A stretch of 47,659 nt of DNA from Opitutus sp. GAS368 (GTDB taxonomy: Bacteria; Verrucomicrobiota; Verrucomicrobiia; Opitutales; Opitutaceae), in NCBI GenBank assembly GCA_945903465.1, contig CAMDOF010000042.1, positions 1 through 47,659 on the forward strand. The letters are read 5' to 3'. A program made the position numbers and the translations under genes. The notes below the pieces were generated by a model. The model was not told where the DNA came from. It saw only the letters and a list, made by a program, of their open reading frames with translations, and searched no databases. Positions within the stretch are counted from its first letter, which is position 1. Every line of letters starts with the position of its first letter. Shown here piece after piece: positions 1-7,997 of this stretch.

Positions 1-11
1 TTGGAGCCGCG

Positions 12-1022
12 TCACTGCGCGGCGTTTTCAGCAGCGACCGTGGCGGCCAGACGCAGCCACAACTCCGCTTTTACGTCGTCGACATAGAAGCCGGCAAACG
101 TAATCGGCGTCGCCGTCGATTCCGGCCGCGTGCGGTTGATCCAAATGTGGACCACGAGAAACCGCGTGCCCGCCGGCAGCGGCAAACGAGTGGACACGCG
201 CTCCCACGTCGCCGGATCGCGATCAGTGCGTTCCTGCTGCTGACCACTGAGACCGAGATGGCCTTCATACCAGGCATTCCACGTCTCGCTGCGGTAGTCG
301 CGCGGATCGCGGGCAAACGCAAACAACGTCACGCCACCTGCAAACTCCTCCCCCGCCCCCGGCGCCACTTGGTTGAACCACGCCTCGGCATGCGCCACGA
401 CTCGGCCGGTCCCGATCGCGGCGCGATAAGCCGCAAGGTCGATGATCTGAAGCTGGTCGCCCACATGGCTGAGCACCGAATTCTCACCCACATAGTCGGA
501 GCGCCGGAGCCGCAGCATCCGCGCGCCCGTGCGGGGCACGACGCCTGCGCCTGCCGTCGCGAGCTCAGCCTGATCGCCGCCCCACGTGCCGAACTCCTGC
601 GGCACGCCTCCGTTGCCCGGCGCCAAACCCGTTTCAAAACTGTCGGCGACCAACGTGGCCACATGCTGCATCGCCTCGGCCGCCGGCGGCGCGACGTAGG
701 CCCAGACAACGGACGTGAAGGCTGCACCGATGGCCAATCCCGCCGCGATCGGCGCGCGCCAGCCGCGCAGCCACACGCGGTCGAGCCACGATGCGCTCTT
801 CCCCGCCCCCGCCTGCGACTCACGCGTCCCCGGCCGTACCACTGCAGCGCCAGCGGCGTCAACCGCGAGCTCCCGCAGACGCACATCCGCCGCCGCCCAC
901 GAGCGCAACTGGGCCCGCGCCTCGGCGCTCTCCAGCAACACCGCGTTGAGCCGCGCCATCCCTTCGTCCGAAATCGTCCCGTCGAGATAAGCGAGGATCC
1001 ATTCGGAATGTTCGGTGTTCAT
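12..1022 (-). CDS. anti-sigma factor-like (FecR-type) single-pass membrane protein
   Basis: Predicted regulator of the sigma factor encoded just upstream. The 336-residue product has a charged N-terminal cytoplasmic part of about 80 residues (probable sigma-binding region), one membrane segment at about residues 91-112 (an alanine/glycine-rich stretch ending V-V-W-A-Y-V), and a large C-terminal part outside the membrane. That part, ending in ...FYVDDVKAELW, reads like a jelly-roll/carbohydrate-binding-type beta domain. Its ATG overlaps the TGA stop of the sigma gene (ATGA at 1019-1022), so the two are translationally coupled. I see no Cys/His zinc-finger motif, so this is not a classical ZAS anti-sigma factor. 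The pairing with a sigma factor is direct; the anti-sigma role and any ligand sensing by the outer domain are inferred. It could also be a plain membrane-anchored domain protein. Confidence 0.7.
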   Translation of the reverse strand: MNTEHSEWILAYLDGTISDEGMARLNAVLLESAEARAQLRSWAAADVRLRELAVDAAGAAVVRPGTRESQAGAGKSASWLDRVWLRGWRAPIAAGLAIGAAFTSVVWAYVAPPAAEAMQHVATLVADSFETGLAPGNGGVPQEFGTWGGDQAELATAGAGVVPRTGARMLRLRRSDYVGENSVLSHVGDQLQIIDLAAYRAAIGTGRVVAHAEAWFNQVAPGAGEEFAGGVTLFAFARDPRDYRSETWNAWYEGHLGLSGQQQERTDRDPATWERVSTRLPLPAGTRFLVVHIWINRTRPESTATPITFAGFYVDDVKAELWLRLAATVAAENAAQ

Positions 1023-1600
1023 GATGATGCCTCTTGTTTCAGGGTGCCCTCGACGCAGCGCTGCACATCAACGCGGATGCGCCGCAGCAATTGATAAAGT
1101 CCATCGACCGTGCGGCCGGTCTGGGCCGCAACATCCTTGATCGCCGTCTCGCTCGCATAGCACGCCAGGAGCAATTTGCGCCGCTCGGCGGGCAGACGGT
1201 CCACGCACACCTCCAGCGCCGCCATCTGGCGCACCCGCAGCGGCGTTTCGCCGGCACCTTCATCAGCGAGCTTGGCGATCACCGCCTCGTCGAACACCAG
1301 CCGGTCGCGGGCCCGGTCGCGACGAAAACGCAGCGCCTCGTAACGCGCGATCACGCAGGCCCAGCGGGGAAACGCTGCGAGTTCGCGCAACTCGGAAAAT
1401 TTACGCCACGCCACCAACGCGACGTCCGGCATCAGTTCATCGACCTCCGCCGCGCGCGACACCAGCGACCGCAGATAGCCGCGAATCACCGGCTCGTGCC
1501 GCGCGAGCAGCTGCATGAAGATTTCATGCGATTCACGGGGCGAGCAGGGCGGCGGGGTTAACATGCGGAAAAGGGGCGCTTCACTGAATGACTCCAGCAT
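1019..1600 (-). CDS. ECF-like sigma-70 family factor (Rhodopirellula/Verrucomicrobium type)
   Basis: RNA polymerase sigma subunit for a specialised regulon. The 193-residue product shows a region 2 with H-E-P-V-I-R-G-Y-L-R-S-L and a helix reading F-P-R-W-A-C-V-I-A-R-Y-E-A-L-R-F-R-R-D, and a region 4 helix-turn-helix around A-I-K-D-V-A-A-Q-T-G-R-T-V-D-G-L-Y-Q-L. This is the pattern of the small sigma factors abundant in Planctomycetes and Verrucomicrobia. The ATG at 1600 follows a G-rich stretch; an internal ATG at 1564 (M-L-T-P-P-P) is an alternative start, more typical in length for the family. The leader and first dozen codons are duplicated at 2054-2116. It is co-transcribed with, and overlaps by four bases, the anti-sigma-like gene. 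Regulon and signal are unknown. Confidence 0.85.
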   Translation of the reverse strand: MLESFSEAPLFRMLTPPPCSPRESHEIFMQLLARHEPVIRGYLRSLVSRAAEVDELMPDVALVAWRKFSELRELAAFPRWACVIARYEALRFRRDRARDRLVFDEAVIAKLADEGAGETPLRVRQMAALEVCVDRLPAERRKLLLACYASETAIKDVAAQTGRTVDGLYQLLRRIRVDVQRCVEGTLKQEASS

Positions 1601-1625
1601 CCACCCCGATCTGACGAACTTTTTT
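1564..1625. repeat. sigma-gene leader, copy A of an imperfect direct repeat
   Basis: This ~62-bp stretch covers the bases just upstream of the sigma factor ATG and about 12 of its codons. It aligns, with three small gaps and about 80 percent identity by eye, to 2054-2116. Shared blocks include GATCTGACGAAC/CATCTGACGACC followed by TTTTTT, and AAAAGGGGCG followed by TTCACTG. Both copies lie in the same orientation. Confidence 0.7.
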
Positions 1626-1725
1626 CCGCCAATACCAACGCCAACCTCGAGTGGCCTTCTCGCGAAGCCTCGCGGCCGCGCGTCTCACTGATTCCGGCGC
1701 AACCGTCCGATCCGGCCGCCACCAA

Positions 1726-2054
1726 TCAGAACCCAGACGTCGCCCGCATCGTCCCATCGTGCCGTACGCGCGGCGGGAGGTAGCGCCCCATCCCACCGGA
1801 GCGGTGGCGGCAGCCGGCCGGCGGGCTTCCTGCCCGAAGATGTTTTCTACGTTGAGCTGGAGATCGAGCGACTGGCCGCGGCCCAGGGCGAAGCGTTTGC
1901 CGAGCATCCCGCTCCACGTGATGGCACTGCGACCGAGGATCACGGCGGCGCCGTTGGCCGAGTTGTCACCGATGACCGCAGGGCCGCGGTCGTTGGCGCC
2001 GAGGCCGACGACCACGCCGCGGGCGAAACGCGGGGCGCCGTTCGCGAAGAACCT
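1726..2054 (-). pseudogene. TonB-dependent receptor C-terminal fragment (decayed)
   Basis: In one minus-strand frame (about 2054 to 1821) the translation reads like the last beta strands of a receptor: G-L-G-A-N-D-R-G-P-A-V-I, then S-A-I-T-W-S-G-M-L-G-K-R-F, then S-L-D-L-Q-L-N-V-E-N-I-F-G-Q-E. The frame then shifts, and a second frame (about 1794 to 1726) continues with G-R-Y-L-P-P-R-V-R-H-D-G-T-M-R-A-T and a terminal S-G-F stop. A terminal Phe and an R-x-T-x-x-F end are what outer-membrane receptor C-termini show. The plug, most of the barrel and any start are missing, so this is a relic. The frameshift lies at roughly 1795-1821. Recognition is by pattern only, but the two frames joining at the right place make it convincing. 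Confidence 0.75.
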
Positions 2055-2116
2055 GCGGCAAAAGGGGCGGTTCACTGCAGGGCTCTCGCATCGCCACCCA
2101 TCTGACGACCTTTTTT
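2054..2116. repeat. copy B of the sigma-gene leader repeat
   Basis: Imperfect direct copy of 1564-1625. Read on the minus strand it retains an ATG (at 2091) and a short frame beginning M-R-E-P-C-S-E-P-P-L-L, which parallels the sigma start M-L-E-S-F-S-E-A-P-L-F. The copy runs straight into the receptor relic, so it is a breakpoint of a past duplication or deletion. Confidence 0.65.
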
Positions 2117-2288
2117 ATACCCCCCCCATTAATAATTCGTCAGTGGCGCAAGTTCATCCGCCAGCGAGTAGCCGCACCCCCAACCACGCCACCGCGCCCG
2201 CACCCGCGCCACGCCACGCGCGCGCCGAAAGCCACGGTTTCCGGCTGCACGCGCTCCCGGTATCGCCGCCAGCAAGATCGGCCGAGGG

Positions 2289-2333
2289 TCGCACCGCTCA
2301 TCGACGCTCATTTTCCGGAAACGCGCCGGTGCG
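2289..2333. repeat. 45-bp direct repeat, copy 1
   Basis: Starts TCGCACCGCTCATCGACGCT and ends GTGCG. It is identical to 2361-2405 except for one base (G here, A in copy 2) near the right end. The spacing between copy starts is 72 bp. Confidence 0.9.
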
Positions 2334-2360
2334 GGGTTTTTCCTGAGCAAAATTAGAACA

Positions 2361-2405
2361 TCGCACCGCTCATCGACGCTCATTTTCCGGAAACGCGCCA
2401 GTGCG
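2361..2405. repeat. 45-bp direct repeat, copy 2
   Basis: Second copy of the repeat at 2289-2333, with 44 of 45 bases identical and the same orientation. The 27 bp between the copies contain no obvious gene signal. Confidence 0.9.
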
Positions 2406-2816
2406 TGGAAGACGGGCGGGGTTCACTTGATCGGCAAAAACGAACCCACGATGTGCCGCTGGATTGGCGAAGATTGGCGCGGATTAGCGTTTGAACAGCC
2501 GGTGAAATTTCTTCGCGGCGTACCAGTGACCGGCCCATTTAACACCCCAGCCTCGGACCCATGCCCCCACGCCCCAGCCACTTGGGTTGGGCCTTGAATA
2601 TTGAGTGTTGAGCGTGTTCCCACCGGCACCTTCGCGCCTGCCGCGATGGCGAGTGCCGCCGTCGGCCACGGACCGATCGTGGTCACCCAGACACCAGCGC
2701 GCCCATGCATCGGGAAGCCGCCGCCACGTCCATCCAAGCGCGAACTTTGCCGAGGCGGCTGATCGGAATCGACCGGGGCCTGGCTCTTCGCCGCCGACGC
2801 TGGTGAACGCCTCGCG

Positions 2817-3038
2817 TCAGACTTCGGCCAGTTGCCCGCGCCGGCCGGAGCCCGGCGCCAGTCCAAAACAGGCGCAGAGGTGAAGATCGGTTTCAGCCGT
2901 GATACGACGCTTCTCATTCACAATTTCATTGCTCCGCCGGTGCGACCGCTTCGCGTCTTTCGGTAGGCAGTCGGGCGTGATGCCCATCAGGCCGAGGAAC
3001 TTTTCCCGGAGCAATTCTCTTGGCTGGAAGGTTTCATC
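2817..3038 (-). pseudogene. HigA-like antitoxin relic
   Basis: The minus-strand frame reads P-R-E-L-L-R-E-K-F-L-G-L-M-G-I-T, then N-E-I-V-N-E-K-R-R-I-T-A-E-T, then L-H-L-C-A-C-F-G-L. This matches the order of elements in HigA/XRE-type addiction-module antitoxins (x-P-G-E-x-L-R-E-E-F-L-x-P-L-G-I, then x-E-I-V-x-G-K-R-x-I-T-A-x-T-A-L-R-L-x-x-x-F-G). There is no ATG at the expected place; the nearest start is a TTG at 3014. The helix-turn-helix centre is altered (C-L-P-K-D-A-K-R-S), and the C-terminal F-W-x-N-L-Q motif is replaced by unrelated residues before a stop. No HigB toxin frame is visible next to it. I call it a pseudogene. Confidence 0.65.
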
Positions 3039-3115
3039 GACACCCCGAATTTACCTGTTTCCGGGAAAATTAGCCTCACCGCAATTTAACTTTACTTGCG
3101 GGCCAATTGGCAAAT

Positions 3116-3135
3116 AGGTAACTGATCAGTTACCT
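3116..3135. promoter_or_regulatory. perfect 20-bp palindrome upstream of the first receptor gene
   Basis: AGGTAACTGATCAGTTACCT is identical to its own reverse complement. It ends 49 bp before the receptor ATG. A possible promoter lies just upstream or overlapping (TTTACT at 3091, AAATAG at 3112, with a short 15-bp spacer), so a bound dimeric repressor could block it. The palindrome is seen directly; the operator role is inferred. No regulator gene lies next to it in the window. Confidence 0.5.
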
Positions 3136-3184
3136 CATCTTCAGCAGACTCCCGCTGCTGTTTAACCCAAGCCCATGGTTGCTT

Positions 3185-6100
3185 ATGAAATTCACCTCAC
3201 TCCACCGTCGGCGCTCGCCGACAGAGTTCATCGCTCTTGTCCTACTCGGTCTGCTCCTGTCCGTCGCGCTGCCAGCCCAGTCTCCCGGCCATGGCTCCAT
3301 TCAGGGCCGCGTGTATAACCCCGCCGCCCATCACTACGTCCGCAACGCCGAGGTTCAGCTCGATGGCACTAACCAAGTGACGTACACGGAGAGCGACGGC
3401 TCTTTCCGGTTCGACCATGTCGCCTTCGGCCCAGCCGCGATCACGGTGACTTTCACGGGCTACAACACCGCGAGAGAAACCTTTACCGTCACGGCGGGCC
3501 AGTCGGCCGTGCGGGAAATTAACCTGACCAGTACCGCGGAAGGCCCGCGGAGGGAGGGAGAAGTGATCAAACTTTCTGCGTTTACCGTCTCGAGCGAGCG
3601 GGAGGGCAATTCGAAAGCGATCATGGCACAGCGGCGCAACATGAACATCACGACGACGGTATCGTCGGATATTTTTGGCGACGTGGCTGATGGCAACGTC
3701 GGTGAATTTCTGAAATATCTCCCGGGCGTAGACCTTGATTACGTGGAGTCCGAGGCGCGCGGACCACGGCTCGGCGGCATGGACGGGCAATACGTGGGCG
3801 TCTCCTTCGATGGCATGCGCAGCGCGAGTGCCGACGCCAATCGCGGGGGCGGTTCCTCCTCGCGGGCCACGAGCTTTGAGGGATTCACCATCACCGCCAT
3901 CGATTCGATCGAGATTAACCGCACCGCCAGTCCCGAGAATGACGCGGACTCACCGGCGGGAACAATCAATATGAAGACGAAACGTGCGTTCGACCGGAAA
4001 GGCCGGATTTTCGATTACAACTTCGGCGCAAACTTCAACGGCGAGGAATACACCCTCAAAAAAGTACCCGATGCGCGGGACCAGCCGGCCTACCGGTGGA
4101 AACCAAACTGGCAGATCGGCTATTCGGAGTCGTTCTTCAACCAGCGCTTCGGCATCCTCGCGAGCTACAGCCACGCCCACTCCTACACGGAGGAAAACCC
4201 CATCGTCATGAGTTACAACCGCGCCGATAAGTCGGCGACGGATCCACGGCCAGCCGTCGTTCGCCAGATCGACATACAGGACGGCGGAAAATTCATCATC
4301 AAAGACGGGCTACTCCTGACCGCCGATTGGAAGGTAACCCCGAGCCTCACGCTGTCGCTTAACACGATCTATAGTTACTTCGAAGGTGAGTTCTGGAGCC
4401 GCAATTTCGGCTTCGTCGCCGGCACCGACAACGCCAATGGGAACACCGGCCGCTCAACCGTCGGCGGTGATGGTATGCTCACGGTCGTGGCCCCTCCTCG
4501 TACCGCGACCAGCACGGCTTCCGCGGTCGTTAACGGCGGCGGGGCGTCCACGAAACTCGCCTACACCCGACAAATCTCCCCAAAATTCGAATACAAGATC
4601 GGTTCTTGGGTAATCGACGGGGCGGGCGCCTTTTCCCGTTCCGTTAATAATTACGAGGCCGTCGAGCGCGGTTTCGCTGGAGTTGAAGCGGGCACTTTGC
4701 CGGGCGGCTGGACCGCCACACGCCCGAATGCGCAGTCGTGGGAGTGGACCATTCGCCAGAACTCCGGCCCCGATTGGCTCGACCTCCGCAACTGGAACAA
4801 CATCACCGGCACGGCCGCCACCGATGGTCGCGTCGGCGGCACCCGCGTGACCAACGACGATCGCACGTGGACCACCGAGAAATGGACCGGCATCCTCAAC
4901 GCACGGTGGACCCTCCCGTTCGCGGAAAAGTTTCCCACTGTCATAAAGTTTGGCGGCAAGTGGGATGAGGAAACCCGCAAGAACAACGATCACCGAGCGA
5001 CCAATATCTGGTCGTATAATGGGCCCGGTGGAAACACGACCTCCGTCGATCCCATTACCGGCGCAAATGTCATTAGAACCTTCGGCAACTGGGCGAATGT
5101 CGGTCCCGAATTTATCTCAAAGTACCCATTCGATATGGGCACGACCAACGCGCTGACCACCATCAACATCAACGGCCAGCAGAGCGTGCTGCCACGCGTG
5201 AACCGCTCGGCGATGGCCGACCTGTTCCACTCACGCCCGGACCTATTCGTGAATTCAAGCACACCAGAAAATTACTATACCGACTACATCGCCAACGCTC
5301 GTAATTTCCGGCAGACGGTCAACGCCGCCTATTCGCAGGCCGATGTGCGCCTGACCGCCAAGATGCAGGTGCGGTTTGGCGTACGCGTCGAAGAAACCAC
5401 CAACACCCTCAATGAGTTCGATCCCCTGACCCGTACCCAGTTGCTGCTCTCCCCTTTTGCCAACGCCTTGAACGCACCTGGTACACTCAACGGCCGGCCA
5501 CTCACTATCGCCGGAATGCAATACATGTACATGAGCCAGCCGCGCGCGATCCGCACTTCCAGCTACCACAACGGCTTCCCTTCCTTCCTCGTAAAATATC
5601 AAATCCTTCCGAATCTCGAGTTTCAGGCCGGGGTCAATAAGGGAATCTCCCGCCCGCCCATCGATAATCTCACCGGCTTGTGGTCCATTAACGAGAGCAC
5701 GCGAGTCGTCTCAGCACCCAATCCCAATCTGCAACCGGAATACCACCGCGTTTTCCAGTCCCGCTTGGGCTATTATTTCGGGGGGACTTCACCCGGTCAG
5801 TTCTCGATCGGCCTTTCGCAGGACGAGGCGAGAAACTTCATCCAGTCGAACGATTATACTCCCACCCAGTTCGGCGTCAGTGATCCCGACTTCTCTAACT
5901 ATATCTTCCGGTCCACAACCAATAGCGAAGAATTTCAAAAATTCCGGAGCATGGACCTCGCTTACAACCAGACGCTCGGCTTCCTGCCGAGTGAATACCT
6001 GCGGGGCGTCAACGTTGCACTCACTTACGCCCGTGCTTACGCGAACCAGCGGCGCATCAAAGTCGCCCCGCACCGCGTGACGTCCCGCCTCGGCTATGCC

Positions 6101-6382
6101 TACCAGCGGTTCAATGGTTCGATCAGCATGATCTGGATCGACGATCGTCCAAGTGAAAGCACGTACGGCCGCATCTGGGGCGCGATGACGAAATTCGACC
6201 TGACGCTCAATTGGAAGCTGACCCGCTACGCTTCGCTTTACGTGCAGGCCCGAAACATCACCAACCAGAAAGATCTTTATTATGAGTCGCCCTTGGGCGT
6301 GCAGGAGGGCAAGCAGAAGTATCTCCGTCTAGCCGAGGAATACGGCGACAACTGGGTCTTCGGCGTGAAGGGTACCTTCTGA
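3185..6382 (+). CDS. TonB-dependent outer-membrane receptor
   Basis: Energy-dependent uptake channel in the outer membrane. From the ATG at 3185 (a TTG two codons upstream is less likely) the order is: signal peptide with hydrophobic core L-V-L-L-G-L-L-L-S-V-A-L ending near A-Q-S; a carboxypeptidase-regulatory-like beta domain (G-S-I-Q-G-R-V-Y-N-P-A); a TonB-box-like stretch I-K-L-S-A-F-T-V-S-S; a plug with D-G-N-V-G-E-F-L-K-Y-L-P-G-V and I-E-I-N-R-T-A-S-P; then a long barrel ending N-W-V-F-G-V-K-G-T-F with the terminal Phe needed for barrel assembly. The length (1065 residues) is usual for Opitutaceae/Bacteroidota-style receptors. The substrate is unknown; such receptors commonly import oligosaccharides or metal chelates. 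A perfect palindrome lies in its upstream region, and a Tat-exported flavoprotein gene follows 69 bp downstream. Confidence 0.93.
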   Translation: MKFTSLHRRRSPTEFIALVLLGLLLSVALPAQSPGHGSIQGRVYNPAAHHYVRNAEVQLDGTNQVTYTESDGSFRFDHVAFGPAAITVTFTGYNTARETFTVTAGQSAVREINLTSTAEGPRREGEVIKLSAFTVSSEREGNSKAIMAQRRNMNITTTVSSDIFGDVADGNVGEFLKYLPGVDLDYVESEARGPRLGGMDGQYVGVSFDGMRSASADANRGGGSSSRATSFEGFTITAIDSIEINRTASPENDADSPAGTINMKTKRAFDRKGRIFDYNFGANFNGEEYTLKKVPDARDQPAYRWKPNWQIGYSESFFNQRFGILASYSHAHSYTEENPIVMSYNRADKSATDPRPAVVRQIDIQDGGKFIIKDGLLLTADWKVTPSLTLSLNTIYSYFEGEFWSRNFGFVAGTDNANGNTGRSTVGGDGMLTVVAPPRTATSTASAVVNGGGASTKLAYTRQISPKFEYKIGSWVIDGAGAFSRSVNNYEAVERGFAGVEAGTLPGGWTATRPNAQSWEWTIRQNSGPDWLDLRNWNNITGTAATDGRVGGTRVTNDDRTWTTEKWTGILNARWTLPFAEKFPTVIKFGGKWDEETRKNNDHRATNIWSYNGPGGNTTSVDPITGANVIRTFGNWANVGPEFISKYPFDMGTTNALTTININGQQSVLPRVNRSAMADLFHSRPDLFVNSSTPENYYTDYIANARNFRQTVNAAYSQADVRLTAKMQVRFGVRVEETTNTLNEFDPLTRTQLLLSPFANALNAPGTLNGRPLTIAGMQYMYMSQPRAIRTSSYHNGFPSFLVKYQILPNLEFQAGVNKGISRPPIDNLTGLWSINESTRVVSAPNPNLQPEYHRVFQSRLGYYFGGTSPGQFSIGLSQDEARNFIQSNDYTPTQFGVSDPDFSNYIFRSTTNSEEFQKFRSMDLAYNQTLGFLPSEYLRGVNVALTYARAYANQRRIKVAPHRVTSRLGYAYQRFNGSISMIWIDDRPSESTYGRIWGAMTKFDLTLNWKLTRYASLYVQARNITNQKDLYYESPLGVQEGKQKYLRLAEEYGDNWVFGVKGTF

Positions 6383-6451
6383 TCGGCGCGTCACGTCGGC
6401 CCCGTTTCGCGCGTCAGCTTTCAGGGCTGGGCCTCCGTTGCACCTCTCCGC

Positions 6452-7912
6452 ATGAACCCCTCGATCACCCGCCGGGCAGCCCTCCAAACTGCGGGCGCCT
6501 GGCTGCTCGCGAGCGGAGCCGCCTCTCTGCGGGCGGCATCGTTTCGGCCGAAACGTGTGCTCGTCGTCGGTGCAGGCATCGGCGGTCTGTGCTGCGCATA
6601 CGAGTTGATGGAGCATGGCCATGAGGTGACCCTGCTGGAAGCTTCGCGCCGCACGGGCGGGCACGTGAAGACGATCCGCGACCCGCTGCCAGCCGGCCTC
6701 TACGCCGATGTCGGCGCGGAGCACTTCACCAACCCCGGCTACGACGACTACCGAAGGTACGTGGAGAAGTTCGACCTCCCCGTACTCCCATGGGCCCGAC
6801 GGCAGAATATGTATCGGAAAATCGACGGACAGTGGTTCAACGAAAGTCAGCTCACCGACAAAACCGTCCTCGCCAATTTGGGGTTCAATGCAGGCGAGAT
6901 CCGCTGGATCCGCGAGCGCGGCTGGCATGAACTGTCGATGCTCTACCTCTCGCCGTATATCGCGAAGTTCCAAGACGAGTATCAACCCTTCGGCATCGGG
7001 TTGGACGAACTCGATCACCAGCTGCTCGGCGACGTGCTAGCCGACGCGGGCCTTTCGACCGCGGCCGCCCGCTTCATGGGTGCCACCGAGCGCCATCAGA
7101 CCCCCAATCAGCCCACCCGGAGCGCCTCCGCACTTTTTAAAATATGGCAAGCGGCTATCCCCCAAATGCGCGGCCTGCCCGCCTTCAAACGAGACGTGTT
7201 TCACCTCAAAGGCGGTAACCAATTACTGCCAGACACCTTTGCCACCAAGCTCGGCGATCGGGTGCGCCGCCATAGCGAGGTCACCGCCATCGAACACCAC
7301 GACTCCTCCGTCACGGTGCATTTCAAACAAGCGAACACCCTGCACACGCTCACGGCGGATCATCTGGTCCTCGCTGTCTCGCCCCTCGTGCTGCCGCGCA
7401 TCGCGATCACGCCGGCCTGGCCGGAGGCCAAGGCGTTCGCACTGAAAAATACGCCGATGGGTATGCAGTCGCGCGTACTGCTCGTGACCCGCGATGCCTT
7501 CTGGAAGGACGACGTGCCCAGCATCAATCTCGAAACGGGCGATGCGAAGATGGGCCTCGTGTACGAGACGGCCGCCGAGGTCCCCGGTGCGCGGCGCGTG
7601 CTGATGGGTAGCGGTCAGCCAGTACAGACGCCCGAGGAAACCATCGCGGCCTTCCGTAAATTCTATCCCGGCAAAAAACCGGACACGATCGAGCAGTGCA
7701 TCGTCCACCAATGGTGGCAGGAGGAACCCCTCGCCCTTGGCTGCGAACGCCTCGCCTTTCCCTTCGGCCAGCTCAAAAATATCTGGCCCCATCTCATCGC
7801 ACCCGTCGGGCGCGTCCATTTCGTCGGCGCCGCGTTCGATAATCTCCCCTGGGGCCAGGACGCGGCGACCCGCTCCGCGAACCGCGTCGCGCGTCAGATC
7901 CACGCTTCCTGA
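6452..7912 (+). CDS. Tat-signal FAD-dependent amine-oxidase-like flavoprotein
   Basis: Predicted flavin oxidoreductase of the amine oxidase/protoporphyrinogen oxidase-like fold, 486 residues. The N-terminus has a twin-arginine motif (T-R-R-A-A-L, residues 6-11) with a hydrophobic stretch ending near residue 29, so it is likely exported folded through Tat. The dinucleotide-binding motif V-V-G-A-G-I-G-G-L lies at residues 38-46, with the ribose-binding Glu at 63 (L-L-E-A-S-R-R-T-G-G). The C-terminal FAD motif is seen as H-F-V-G-A-A-F-D-N-L-P-W-G. The actual substrate (amine, carotenoid-like or other) cannot be read from sequence. It lies 69 bp after the TonB receptor on the same strand, which suggests joint expression and a periplasmic substrate brought in by that receptor (inference). 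Confidence 0.85.
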   Translation: MNPSITRRAALQTAGAWLLASGAASLRAASFRPKRVLVVGAGIGGLCCAYELMEHGHEVTLLEASRRTGGHVKTIRDPLPAGLYADVGAEHFTNPGYDDYRRYVEKFDLPVLPWARRQNMYRKIDGQWFNESQLTDKTVLANLGFNAGEIRWIRERGWHELSMLYLSPYIAKFQDEYQPFGIGLDELDHQLLGDVLADAGLSTAAARFMGATERHQTPNQPTRSASALFKIWQAAIPQMRGLPAFKRDVFHLKGGNQLLPDTFATKLGDRVRRHSEVTAIEHHDSSVTVHFKQANTLHTLTADHLVLAVSPLVLPRIAITPAWPEAKAFALKNTPMGMQSRVLLVTRDAFWKDDVPSINLETGDAKMGLVYETAAEVPGARRVLMGSGQPVQTPEETIAAFRKFYPGKKPDTIEQCIVHQWWQEEPLALGCERLAFPFGQLKNIWPHLIAPVGRVHFVGAAFDNLPWGQDAATRSANRVARQIHAS

Positions 7913-7997
7913 TGCTGATGCCTAGCTCCCGCCAGCCACGGCCCCTCTCCGCCTGAACCGGTTGCCGTCCATCCCGTTTTCCTAGCCCCATTTCTCT

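Larger units (their letters stand above)
2117..3184. other. gene-poor decayed region
   Basis: No intact gene is supported here. It contains a run of eight C at 2120-2127, a 45-bp direct repeat (2289-2333, 2361-2405), a short tandem tract of ~10-bp units of the GATTGGCG(A/C) type at 2461-2488, a HigA-like relic on the minus strand (2817-3038), and a palindrome (3116-3135). A 164-codon open frame on the minus strand (2423-2917) has an arginine/proline/glycine-rich composition without a recognisable fold, and I do not call it. The whole stretch looks like a graveyard between two expressed units. Confidence 0.6.

Noticed and set aside
147..1094. 315-codon plus-strand frame across the sigma/anti-sigma genes
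   Set aside because: It crosses the junction of two coupled genes and its translation is arginine/histidine-rich without motifs.
1603..1625. CGTCAGAT near the sigma gene as an ECF -10 box
   Set aside because: It would lie only about 5-10 bp from the start codon, and no conserved -35 element is found at the right distance in the two copies.
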